Shown: positions 51,179 to 59,876 of the stretch, piece after piece | Numbering within the stretch: position 1 is the first letter of the stretch | Layout of the letters: every line of letters starts with the position of its first letter | IMG/VR virus record: IMGVR_UViG_3300015261_000001 | Coordinates: 62,001-126,000 of that record | Source of the DNA: a virus | Direction: 5' to 3' (one strand) | DNA: 64,000 nucleotides | Translations under genes and position numbers: made by a program | Notes under the pieces: generated by a model | Seen by the model: only the letters and a program-made list of their open reading frames with translations | The model's database searches: none | Told to the model about the DNA's origin: nothing

Positions 51179-54100
51179 TTATGCCGCTCTACGAAGTTGC
51201 AGGTGTCGTTTATTCCGTTCCAGTTTAGCGTCGTCGATGATACTGTCGATCGTCATCAGGCGAGACTGTTCTGGTGGCAGGAGTTTAACGAGTTTACGGA
51301 TTTCAGCTTCCAGTCGCAGCGCCAACAGGTTGTCGTTGGTAGTCAACAACTCATCGGTCAACTGAGCAACTTTGGCCTTCACCTTGCCCATGAACTGAAC
51401 CACATGCGGTTCCATCGCTGGAGCAGCGCTAGGGTTGTTCTCGTTCAAGATGTTGCGGGTCTCTGTCAGAGCAATACCCGGCGGAATACCGTAAAGGGAT
51501 TTGTTCATCCCCAGCTTAATAAACCAGTAACTGAGAAGCCACGCGATAACCAAGTCATCGTGCATTTTCTTGTCGTGGTCTATTCGATCGCCTCGAGTTT
51601 TCAAGTTGATCAGCTCGTCTGCCAGTTTCGGATAGTTCAAACCGTAACCGGTGTTGCCCACCGCTTCCATGATCAGACCATACAGGGTGTCCCGAGAAGT
51701 CTTGGTCGTCACAAACCCGAAGTGTTGCTTGTACTTCAGGTAGAAGTTCTTGGTGCGGTTACTGAAGGTAGTGCGGCGGATCTCTTCGTACTCGTTTTCA
51801 TGGTTAACGGTGTCTTGATAGATCGCGTTGTAAATCCGTTGGAACGGATCCATGCCTTTAGCAGGCAACATAATCAGCAGACTGTCGATCATGTGGTGAG
51901 CGTAGTTACGCTCAATGACCAGCAAGCTGTTCTTGATTACGTCCAGCAGGTCCACCAGGATGTTGGTGACGTTATCCAAGAAGGTCAGTGCGTAGCGACC
52001 TACTCCTACCACCTTACCGGTCCTCATACTTCGAATGATGATGGTGCAGGCGTCCTTGTTGATTGCCGACGAAGTATCACAACCGATCAAGAAGAAGTCG
52101 TTGTGTTCCTTCTTGCTCATCTCCACCAGCTCTTGCTGCGTCACAAAGAAGTCCATGTACAACTGGCTGTCTTTGTACTCCTTGCTCCAAACCACCTCCC
52201 GCTTCATGTTGTTGATAGCTTCACGAGTTACGTCGTCAAACAGGCGGTTCTCACCGTCCTCTACCCACATGAGCAGCAAGTCGATCTTCGCCTTGGCCAA
52301 GCTCAAGCTAAGTTCGTCGATAACTTCCTTCACCCAGGTTTTGTCTTTACCCAGTTGCAGGTAGTTATAAACCATACTGACCGACGGAGACGTGGTCTCT
52401 TTCGGAGACGCCCGGATTAGGCGTTGTTTCAGATGGCTCTCACCGAACGAGTCGAAGAAGCTTTCACGCCACTCGGTTGCAGTCATCAGACGCTTGAACA
52501 TGAAATCACCGCTAGGGTGCAGTGTCGTGTTCGGCGTAGTGATGTGGTTAATACCGTACGGCAACCCAGCAACTCGGCAGTTGCTCATTTCTGTCAGTGC
52601 CGAAGGCGCGCAACCGTCGATGATGGTCTCAATGAAGCTGATGTAAGCAGACTCATCATAGTTGGTGGTGCCTACCCGGAGACCCCGTCCCAAGTCACCA
52701 GCTTGCGCCTGACTTTGTTGCGGAACGTTAACGTACATAGTGTTGATTTTGTCTTCACCGAAAGCTTTGTACGTCAGGGAAGTACCAGCGTCCTTGTCCT
52801 TGTAGCTTGAGTTGATCAAGTACTTGGGGATACTGTTCCGAATGGTCTTGATGGCGTTGATGAACTGAGCGCGGTTGTCAGACTTCAGTGTAATCAGGTG
52901 AGAGGTGTAACCCCGACCCATGATGTACGTCAACCAGAAGTTGATTACCTGCACCGCCACAGTGTTGTGGGTCACCAAGAACTCATCGGTGATGTACAGG
53001 TGTTCTACCGCGTCCACTTCAATACACGTGCACTCGTCGTCACCGGCATACTTGATGTCGGTAATGAACAGGGCGTTGGTGGTGTAAACTGGTTTCGGTT
53101 TTTCCGCAAGGTAGAAGTAGTCAATAGCTTCCGGCAGGGTAATAGTCACGCCCGTTTTGGTCTTCTTGGCGGTACCGCCAAAGCTCCGAGCGAGGTAACT
53201 CAATTGACCTGTCATAGCACGCCCTACAGCCACGTGCGCCGAATCCTTCCCTACCGTAGCCCCAACGTCGAGAAACGCGTGGAGCAGCTTCTTACGGTCT
53301 TCTAGAGCACCTTCAAGGTACTCCGGCGCGGCACCGTACTCCGCGTTCACCGAAAACGGCTTTCCATCCGCTCGCCAGAGGATAGTGGCGTCCTGATTAC
53401 CAGCAACTTCCACACCCATTGGCAGATTGACGTACAGATATTGAAGCTGTGCTGCATTGAGACCCTGAAGGTGGATCTCCTTACCCACTTCCTCACCTTG
53501 CAGTAACAGACCCAGAACATAAGGGTCGATTGGCAGCTGTTGCTTAGGACCATCCTCGGCATCAATCAACGGCAGTTGGAGCTTGGCACCTTTCTTTAGA
53601 CGCTCAATCAAGCCTGAAGTGGTGTAGTCATCCCAATAAGCTTTGCCTTCATGCTTGTCGGAATGGTCTCGGGCTGTCCACAAGTGTTCAGTGCCCACAT
53701 CGGTATAACGACCATCACTGGTGTACACGCGATATAGCCGCTTGGTCCCTTGTGGGTGAATGCCGATAACTGTTGCTTCATTGCCGTAACGGTCAACGAT
53801 GGCTTCGCCTACTTGCAAGTCACCGATCTTCTTCCAGGTATCTTTAGTCGTGATGTTGCGACCAAGGTCCTTTGTTTTAATCCGCACCTTTGAACTGTTA
53901 CGCTGCAACTTGCCCTGCTGACGAGGCATGATCATGTACGTGGTAACGTGGTTCAGGTAAGACCACATGAAACTGATGTTACCGCGGTTAGCACGAAATC
54001 CGTGAGTCGGACCCAGACGACAGACTTCTCGCAAGAAGTACCAGAAGTTGGTTCGGGTCTCCTGAGCGATCATGGTGATCTGCTCGTTGGTCAGCTCTTC

Positions 54101-54451
54101 GGAATAAGGATCCAGTCCTTGCAACAACGGGTTGTTCAGTTGAAGCAAGAAGTAGTAGTTCTTGATACCTTGGCGACGGAAGATTTCAGCAGTCCGCAAG
54201 AACGAGGTGTTTTTCGTTCCAAGGTCAGGGGCGGCGCTGTACAGGTGGAAGTCTTTCAAGAAGCGAACAGTCTTGATGCCCCACAAGCTGTCTTCGTTGT
54301 AATGAGCCAGCAAAAGCTCATCTTCGGATCGACTCTCTGGATCGATACGCTTCTTCCGATCGTCGATCAACGTCTTAGGGAGGTTGTTGCTTCCTAAGTA
54401 GTCGACCAACTTTTTTGCAAAGAGAAGATTCTCATTGTCAGTTGTGTCCAT
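51179..54451 (-). CDS. Terminase large subunit with in-frame intein (gp25-like)
   Basis: 1090-residue precursor; excision of residues 182-496 would leave a 775-residue terminase. Walker A is P-R-Q-Q-G-K (176-181) joined to T497 after splicing; Walker B is N-Y-D-E (597-600). In the C-terminal nuclease part, I-G-C-D-T-S-S-A near 790 and M-H-D-D-L-V near 1000 supply acidic metal ligands. It packages DNA into the prohead. An ungapped terminase gene would end Walker A in GKT, so the intein must splice for activity. It is convergent with the + operon, and a hairpin lies upstream. phiKZ gp25 holds the same place before the sheath region. Confidence 0.9.
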   Translation of the reverse strand: MDTTDNENLLFAKKLVDYLGSNNLPKTLIDDRKKRIDPESRSEDELLLAHYNEDSLWGIKTVRFLKDFHLYSAAPDLGTKNTSFLRTAEIFRRQGIKNYYFLLQLNNPLLQGLDPYSEELTNEQITMIAQETRTNFWYFLREVCRLGPTHGFRANRGNISFMWSYLNHVTTYMIMPRQQGKLQRNSSKVRIKTKDLGRNITTKDTWKKIGDLQVGEAIVDRYGNEATVIGIHPQGTKRLYRVYTSDGRYTDVGTEHLWTARDHSDKHEGKAYWDDYTTSGLIERLKKGAKLQLPLIDAEDGPKQQLPIDPYVLGLLLQGEEVGKEIHLQGLNAAQLQYLYVNLPMGVEVAGNQDATILWRADGKPFSVNAEYGAAPEYLEGALEDRKKLLHAFLDVGATVGKDSAHVAVGRAMTGQLSYLARSFGGTAKKTKTGVTITLPEAIDYFYLAEKPKPVYTTNALFITDIKYAGDDECTCIEVDAVEHLYITDEFLVTHNTVAVQVINFWLTYIMGRGYTSHLITLKSDNRAQFINAIKTIRNSIPKYLINSSYKDKDAGTSLTYKAFGEDKINTMYVNVPQQSQAQAGDLGRGLRVGTTNYDESAYISFIETIIDGCAPSALTEMSNCRVAGLPYGINHITTPNTTLHPSGDFMFKRLMTATEWRESFFDSFGESHLKQRLIRASPKETTSPSVSMVYNYLQLGKDKTWVKEVIDELSLSLAKAKIDLLLMWVEDGENRLFDDVTREAINNMKREVVWSKEYKDSQLYMDFFVTQQELVEMSKKEHNDFFLIGCDTSSAINKDACTIIIRSMRTGKVVGVGRYALTFLDNVTNILVDLLDVIKNSLLVIERNYAHHMIDSLLIMLPAKGMDPFQRIYNAIYQDTVNHENEYEEIRRTTFSNRTKNFYLKYKQHFGFVTTKTSRDTLYGLIMEAVGNTGYGLNYPKLADELINLKTRGDRIDHDKKMHDDLVIAWLLSYWFIKLGMNKSLYGIPPGIALTETRNILNENNPSAAPAMEPHVVQFMGKVKAKVAQLTDELLTTNDNLLALRLEAEIRKLVKLLPPEQSRLMTIDSIIDDAKLERNKRHLQLRRAA
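52964..53908 (-). mobile_element. Intein in TerL Walker A, class 3 signature, decayed LAGLIDADG endonuclease
   Basis: Residues L182 to N496 of the terminase precursor (315 residues). The N-terminal residue is Leu, not Cys or Ser. W258 in T-E-H-L-W (block B), C476 in T-C-I-E-V (block F) and T494 in L-V-T-H-N (block G) give the W-C-T trio that defines class 3 inteins, which use an internal Cys nucleophile. The C-terminal H495-N496 and T497 (+1) are intact. The endonuclease region keeps L-G-L-L-L-Q-G (313-319) and L-H-A-F-L-D-V-G-A (390-398) where LAGLIDADG helices should end in G-D-G and D-x-D-G; the acidic active-site pair is lost on at least one side. Confidence 0.8.
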
Positions 54452-54488
54452 GAATTATAAACCCAAAGTGAACGAACTCATAGAAACA

Positions 54489-54516
54489 GTAACCCTAGCC
54501 AAACGGCTAGGGTTAC
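54489..54516. terminator. Hairpin between the gp26-like gene and TerL
   Basis: GTAACCCTAGCC, loop AAAC, and perfect 12-base complement, downstream of the 54542 gene on the same strand and upstream of TerL. Confidence 0.8.
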
Positions 54517-54541
54517 CGGTCGGTCATAGTATCGAAATGGG

Positions 54542-56272
54542 TTACGGCAGCAAATCAACCGTAACAGCCGATTGACCGAGTTGCAGTTCAACGCCCGCTG
54601 CATCGCGGCTGACCCATTGGATGAACCAGGTCTGACCTTGTTGCAGTTGGATACCGAGGACGTTGTTCTTGTTCCAGTCGGTCGCAATGGTAAAGCGCCA
54701 TTTGCGTTTGTCGACTGGGTGCATCAGGTAGAAGTGAGTCGGCTCTGGAGCTTTCTCTTCATCGAAACGGTTGTAGCTCGGCTCAACACCACGGTACATC
54801 GCCTTCAACCAGTTCTCGACCAGATAGATATCCTGCGAGATGTTGACGGTAGTGGTGATGCCTGCGTTCTTGGTCTTCGCGAACATGCCGCCGTAGAACG
54901 GTTTGTTCGGCGAGAAGCCAACGTCCCAACGCTTACCGGTGCCGTTGATGTCCTTGTACAAGATGATCGTGGTGTGCTGGTTGAAGATAACGCTTTCATA
55001 CAGCGGCGACACGTCTTTCAAGTTCAAGTTGAAGATCAGCGACTGAGACACGCCGTACGACACAGGACGCCATGGTTCCGACTTGTCGTTGAACGTGACC
55101 TTGGCGGTAACGTCGAGCGCAGTCTTGCGGTCCAAGTCGTACAGGTAGTGCGACAAGCTCCAACCACTGATTGCCGGATCCCACACTGGGAAGGTGTAGA
55201 TCTTCGGCGAGTAAGCACCTTTGACCGCGGCCGACTGTACCCGATAGATACGGTTGGTGTGATCCGGTGTACCCGGCTTCGGCATGTAAGCTTGTTCATT
55301 TGGCTGGTGTTTGTAGATGAGGTTGAGTTCACCTTCTTGCCCAGGCCAGGTCGGACGATATTCGTTCACACCGTACAGGCTGAAACGTTCACCGTTGACT
55401 GGGAGCGGCTCTGGACTGACACTACCGTCGGAGTAATGCACGATCGCACGCAGTTCTACTGCTGGAATCAAAACGTTCATCGGGATGATGAGCAGTTCTG
55501 GGTCCATGGTGTTGGTGAACCATGGCGACAGCAGTTCGACCTCGGTCACGTACTTGGTACCGATCTGGTGGTCTTTCATGTACGAGCAATGCTGAACCAT
55601 CAGCGGTTGAGCAGGTGGAATGTAATCACCGCCCTCGTCGTAGAACACCAGCCAGCAACGAGTACCGTCTTTCAGCGCTTCTTCGTTCATGGTGACACTG
55701 AATGGACCAGTGGTCATGATCGAGACGTTGGTGCGGTCGACGATTTCAGCCAACTTGCATGGCACCTTGTTGGTGGTCATGTTGTTGGACTTGTCGTACT
55801 GAGCACTGATGATCGCCGTTTCAACAGCAGCGCTGCCGAGGAACACTTTGGCGTAAGCAGCACCCGGACGCATGATGGTCGCGTCAACACGAGCCACGTT
55901 TGGGCGCACGCTGTAATCGATCGACAGCAGTGCTTCACCGGCCATTGGACCACCACGCAGGCCGTAGATCCAATCCTGCTCAGTAGTCGCGTCTTCGTTA
56001 CCGTTGATCAACGCCCAAGGAACAAGCGTTGCTTTTTGGGTAGCCTGACTATCGACGTGAGCCACCCGCAGGATCACACCGTTGTTGACGTCGAAGACCA
56101 GCCAGTTCTCTTTCGGCACGACGTACTTGGTTTGATCCTCTGGTGGATGCTTGTCAGGATCGAACATGTCCTCGATATAGAGGAACATCCCCCGCTGGGG
56201 ATTGTTGGTCGTAGAAGCGGCGGTTGCAGCAATCGCGCGCTCCGCAGACGTACTGGGTTTATCATCGAACAT
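54542..56272 (-). CDS. Large virion structural protein (gp26-like)
   Basis: 576 residues, beta-rich with many Pro, Tyr, Trp and Thr, no catalytic motif. The N-terminal 25 residues are flexible (Ser/Ala/Thr). GAGG sits 10 bases before the ATG, which overlaps the end of the 871-residue gene by 11 bases. phiKZ gp26-gp28 are virion proteins between TerL and sheath, as here. Probably baseplate or tail. Confidence 0.65.
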   Translation of the reverse strand: MFDDKPSTSAERAIAATAASTTNNPQRGMFLYIEDMFDPDKHPPEDQTKYVVPKENWLVFDVNNGVILRVAHVDSQATQKATLVPWALINGNEDATTEQDWIYGLRGGPMAGEALLSIDYSVRPNVARVDATIMRPGAAYAKVFLGSAAVETAIISAQYDKSNNMTTNKVPCKLAEIVDRTNVSIMTTGPFSVTMNEEALKDGTRCWLVFYDEGGDYIPPAQPLMVQHCSYMKDHQIGTKYVTEVELLSPWFTNTMDPELLIIPMNVLIPAVELRAIVHYSDGSVSPEPLPVNGERFSLYGVNEYRPTWPGQEGELNLIYKHQPNEQAYMPKPGTPDHTNRIYRVQSAAVKGAYSPKIYTFPVWDPAISGWSLSHYLYDLDRKTALDVTAKVTFNDKSEPWRPVSYGVSQSLIFNLNLKDVSPLYESVIFNQHTTIILYKDINGTGKRWDVGFSPNKPFYGGMFAKTKNAGITTTVNISQDIYLVENWLKAMYRGVEPSYNRFDEEKAPEPTHFYLMHPVDKRKWRFTIATDWNKNNVLGIQLQQGQTWFIQWVSRDAAGVELQLGQSAVTVDLLP

Positions 56273-58877
56273 TGTTGTTTACCTCGAAATGACCTTCAAT
56301 CACACAAACTGAATTGAGGTAACTGGCGTTGACTTGGCGGATAAAGGCCATCTCATTTGCAGTCACGGTTACCAACCCGAAGTTGGCGTAAGGCATGATC
56401 GCAAAGTACCGACGATCAAACTCCAACGGAACCGGGTCGTACTTCAGCCACCACATGTAAGGGGCAACCTGTTCCCGGACGAACTGTTCCGTGTAACCTT
56501 CTTCCATGTCTTCCAATGCGGGCAAGACCAGCAGCCGATTTAGGATGGCGTTAACAATCACGCTCAAGAACGGGCTGAACAACCGATACTTATCCTGCAT
56601 GTTTGGGATAACAGGATTAGTGTTCGGTTTAGGGAGATACAAGGTCAAGTAGTCACTGACCCGCTGGTCCACAGCACGACTTTCTTTGAACCCTGGGAAG
56701 TTGTCATACGGCTCGACGTACTTAATCGGACAGTAGACGTGTTTCACCATGTACGGGCGACCGTTCAGGTGGTTCCACAGGTTATCAGGAGAATGGGTCT
56801 CCGCGTTGGGTACTTCATCAGTGACATACAGAGCGCCATTGATGACTGTGCGAGTAACCCGATCTTCCCGCAGGTTGTAGCGAGGGAAACGACCGATCAC
56901 ACCACCGTCGACAAAGCCCAACTCGGTATCCCGCTTTGGCTTGGTCTGATCTTCCCAGAACTGGTGACCCCGGTAGGTAATGACCTGCGGACCATCAACA
57001 ATGAACTCCTTGTTGAAGATGTAGCAGTAGCCGTCCTTGTAGATCCAATCGACGTTGTCGATCAGCGGGTGACCGTTGAGGAAGACCTCGGTGTTGGCAA
57101 ACGAGATCGGGAAGATCAAGCCGCCATCTTCGTAGATCTGGGTTTGGGCGAACGCCAAGCTGTGGTCGATGTGATCCAACTCAAACGTGTACGCCAAGTG
57201 TGCCGTGTTGAACAACAGCACACCACGCTGGTTGACATGGTCCAGCCCGCGCCATACCAAAGTACCGTTAACGATACCGTAGATGGTTTCATCCCCCGTC
57301 ACATCGGTCAGAGGTCCTTGGATCTCTTGAGCGTCGATGTTGTAGAAGCTGGTGTAGACCCGGAAGTCGTTCACCGCGCTGATCGGAATGTCGGTGTTGA
57401 TAATGATCGAATCCAACTTGCGAGCATACTGACCAACAATGAACTCCACCAACTTGCACTCGGGGTTAACCGGGTTGTAGTAACGAGTGTTGATCCGGTT
57501 GTAGTAACCCAGCAACAAACCGTCGGCGTCGTATTCCCACGCACTGAAGGTTTCACGGTAAGTGAACGGAATCTCGATCCCGCGACCACCAGCCTCATAT
57601 TCCACATGCAACGGCGATTCGCTGAGCACACGAGTAGCGGCGTTGTAGCCCACTGCCAGCTTGGCGCCCACCCGGTCCAGATTCTTCATCTGCTTACGGG
57701 TAAAACTCATGACCACACCTTTCTCAAGGTTTGGCGCAGTCCACTCAGGAACAGTGGCGCGATCACCGGTCATTGCCCGGACGATACCGACGTCATCCAT
57801 CCGGTACAGATAACGAATGCGTTGATGTTCATGCGGCCACTGGTGTTCCCAGTCGGTACGGCGAACCAACACTAATACCCGGATATCCGATACATTGGAC
57901 AAGGCTGGGTGGTATTCGCTGGCTGCATGAACAGCGTCGTCAGAAATACTGACGTCAACATGAGTCAACTGACGGATAGCGGTGATGTCATTTCGATGGA
58001 AGTACAAACCATATGGGGTTTTGCCCAGCAGGTAGAAGTCATTGTCATCGAAGTAACGGAACGTAAAGTCACCGGGGCGTTTTGGCGGATGGATGATCAG
58101 CTTGCGCTTCTGGTCCAAGTCCGAGTAAAAGTCTTTGAGGCTGGCGTACGCGTAAATCTCGGAACGAATCACGGTTGGGTCATGGAAGACCTCGACCACG
58201 TCACCCACTGCCAGTTTGGGAATGGTGTTGGGTGCACCGTGGTAATACGCGCCGTTATGGATCACCCCAGTAAAGCCGGCTTTGTTCTTGTAGAACTGAT
58301 AGCGGGCAGTAAAGGTAGCCAATTCCGCAGGACTTTCGTAGACCATGGTCTCGTAAGCGTACGGGTTGGTTTGGGGTAGATCGACTTGTTCGTTACGCGC
58401 CACCGCGATCGAAGCCGTGTAGCAACGGAAGTACATCTCCTCACCACGGGCGATCGGGTAAACCTTGGTCTTTTCCAGAGCGATCAGGGTCAGGCCGTCA
58501 TAGGTGGTCATGAGCCACGCTTTGCTGCGACTGTACTGGTAGCCCTTGGTGTTGTAAACATCCAGCTGCACGCCGCGACGTTTGCACAGGTCGCCCATGT
58601 TGATCCAACGATCGAGTGGGTTGCGGCGCAGTACGCTGGTGCGGAAGTTCCAGTACCCGGCATCGAGACCTGCTACGCTGAACACATAGTAGAACGTGTC
58701 ACGCTTCGGCAACGTCCTCCATTTATTCATGTAGGTGAAGTTGTCGATGTCGCCGTAGTAGTCGCTGATCCGAACGGTTTTAACCTGGTACTGGTGGTTC
58801 TCCTCTGGATTACCCCACAAGTTGTCGGTAGCGTACTCCAACAAGGGGTTATCGGTGTCAAACCCTTTCAAGATCAT
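56262..58877 (-). CDS. Large virion structural protein (gp27-like)
   Basis: 871 residues, very rich in Tyr, Arg, Asp and Val, repeated beta-strand pattern, no enzyme motif. AAGGGA before the ATG; five bases from the gp28-like gene, so co-transcribed with it. Size and composition suit a baseplate wedge or fibre-connecting protein; exact role not established. Confidence 0.65.
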   Translation of the reverse strand: MILKGFDTDNPLLEYATDNLWGNPEENHQYQVKTVRISDYYGDIDNFTYMNKWRTLPKRDTFYYVFSVAGLDAGYWNFRTSVLRRNPLDRWINMGDLCKRRGVQLDVYNTKGYQYSRSKAWLMTTYDGLTLIALEKTKVYPIARGEEMYFRCYTASIAVARNEQVDLPQTNPYAYETMVYESPAELATFTARYQFYKNKAGFTGVIHNGAYYHGAPNTIPKLAVGDVVEVFHDPTVIRSEIYAYASLKDFYSDLDQKRKLIIHPPKRPGDFTFRYFDDNDFYLLGKTPYGLYFHRNDITAIRQLTHVDVSISDDAVHAASEYHPALSNVSDIRVLVLVRRTDWEHQWPHEHQRIRYLYRMDDVGIVRAMTGDRATVPEWTAPNLEKGVVMSFTRKQMKNLDRVGAKLAVGYNAATRVLSESPLHVEYEAGGRGIEIPFTYRETFSAWEYDADGLLLGYYNRINTRYYNPVNPECKLVEFIVGQYARKLDSIIINTDIPISAVNDFRVYTSFYNIDAQEIQGPLTDVTGDETIYGIVNGTLVWRGLDHVNQRGVLLFNTAHLAYTFELDHIDHSLAFAQTQIYEDGGLIFPISFANTEVFLNGHPLIDNVDWIYKDGYCYIFNKEFIVDGPQVITYRGHQFWEDQTKPKRDTELGFVDGGVIGRFPRYNLREDRVTRTVINGALYVTDEVPNAETHSPDNLWNHLNGRPYMVKHVYCPIKYVEPYDNFPGFKESRAVDQRVSDYLTLYLPKPNTNPVIPNMQDKYRLFSPFLSVIVNAILNRLLVLPALEDMEEGYTEQFVREQVAPYMWWLKYDPVPLEFDRRYFAIMPYANFGLVTVTANEMAFIRQVNASYLNSVCVIEGHFEVNNNVR

Positions 58878-58882
58878 AAGAG

Positions 58883-59761
58883 TTATCCCTTAAGGTCGTA
58901 AGTGAAATCAATGCTGTTCTGGAAAGTTTCCAGAGTACCCTTGTTGTATTTCGGATCGGTTGCCTGGCCGAATGGGGTCTTACCGTACTGTTTGAAAGTC
59001 GATGCCCCGTAAACGAATGCCGTCATCAGGCAAGGTGCTTCAGCCGAAGCGCCGATCACTTTGTTACCCAGCCCGGTGAACATCAACGAACTCACCAGAG
59101 CAATCATGTCTTTCAGACCCAGACCACGGAGCTTATAAAGAACCGGGTTAGCGCGAATCGCGACGGTCAGTTGTTCCAGGGTTGCCAGATGCGGTACATC
59201 TTCGATCACACCCTGAGTGAACTCTTTCTCCATGCCGAACACGGAACGTACGACGTTCTCGCCGACGAACTGAAGGTCGGTGTTCGGTTGTTCAACCAGA
59301 CACACAACGTAGAACGCGAGCAGGACTTTCAGGGTGGTAGCTTCAGTGATATCCAAACCAGCCCGACGAGTGATCAGGTTAGTCAAGGATTCAGCAAAAG
59401 CCTTGGTGGTCATGAAACGCGCTGCCTTCAAAGCAGTGAAACGTTGCTCGGCTACGTCCTGTTGGAGGAACGCCGCCAATTTCATGATGGTGATGTCATT
59501 TGGATTTGTTGCACGGTTCTGTTTATCCCGGAAGGGACGCTCATCATAAACCGTGATGGTTTTGCGAGTGTGCGTCTGAAGTGTCACCGGGAACGCCAGA
59601 GCAGAGAACGGCATCTCCGTAGCGTTAGTCACTACAAACACGTTCTCCTTTTTAGTAGGGGTGAGGTTGTTGCTCAGGTGTAAGGTTTTAATGACTTCGT
59701 CAACCTTATGCTCAGAGCGCAAGAACTTTCCGACCGTTGTGTCATAGGCATTAATCAGCAT
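58883..59761 (-). CDS. Virion structural protein (gp28-like)
   Basis: 292 residues from ATG at 59761, with AAGGAAA 8-14 bases upstream; an in-frame start at 59836 runs back through the promoter gap and was rejected. Helical, Leu/Ala/Thr rich, hydrophobic patches in the middle (A-F-Y-V-V-C-L-V near 160-170 and a Leu/Val-rich helix near 225). Divergent from the sheath gene. Confidence 0.65.
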   Translation of the reverse strand: MLINAYDTTVGKFLRSEHKVDEVIKTLHLSNNLTPTKKENVFVVTNATEMPFSALAFPVTLQTHTRKTITVYDERPFRDKQNRATNPNDITIMKLAAFLQQDVAEQRFTALKAARFMTTKAFAESLTNLITRRAGLDITEATTLKVLLAFYVVCLVEQPNTDLQFVGENVVRSVFGMEKEFTQGVIEDVPHLATLEQLTVAIRANPVLYKLRGLGLKDMIALVSSLMFTGLGNKVIGASAEAPCLMTAFVYGASTFKQYGKTPFGQATDPKYNKGTLETFQNSIDFTYDLKG

Positions 59762-59803
59762 GGTGCGGTTTTCCTTAAAATAACATGTTATGTGCCAGTT
59801 GTA

Positions 59804-59807
59804 TATG
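59804..59807 (+). promoter_or_regulatory. Candidate late promoter of sheath operon (TATG)
   Basis: GTATATGACAC lies 70 bases before the sheath ATG in the 115-base divergent gap. TATG is the known phiKZ late core; the location before the most abundant tail gene supports it. Confidence 0.4.
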
Positions 59808-59876
59808 ACACTGTACGGCCCTGAAAATGGGTACATACGATTGCTTCAACCCAATTTTCCCACGAGGTTTCTCCCC

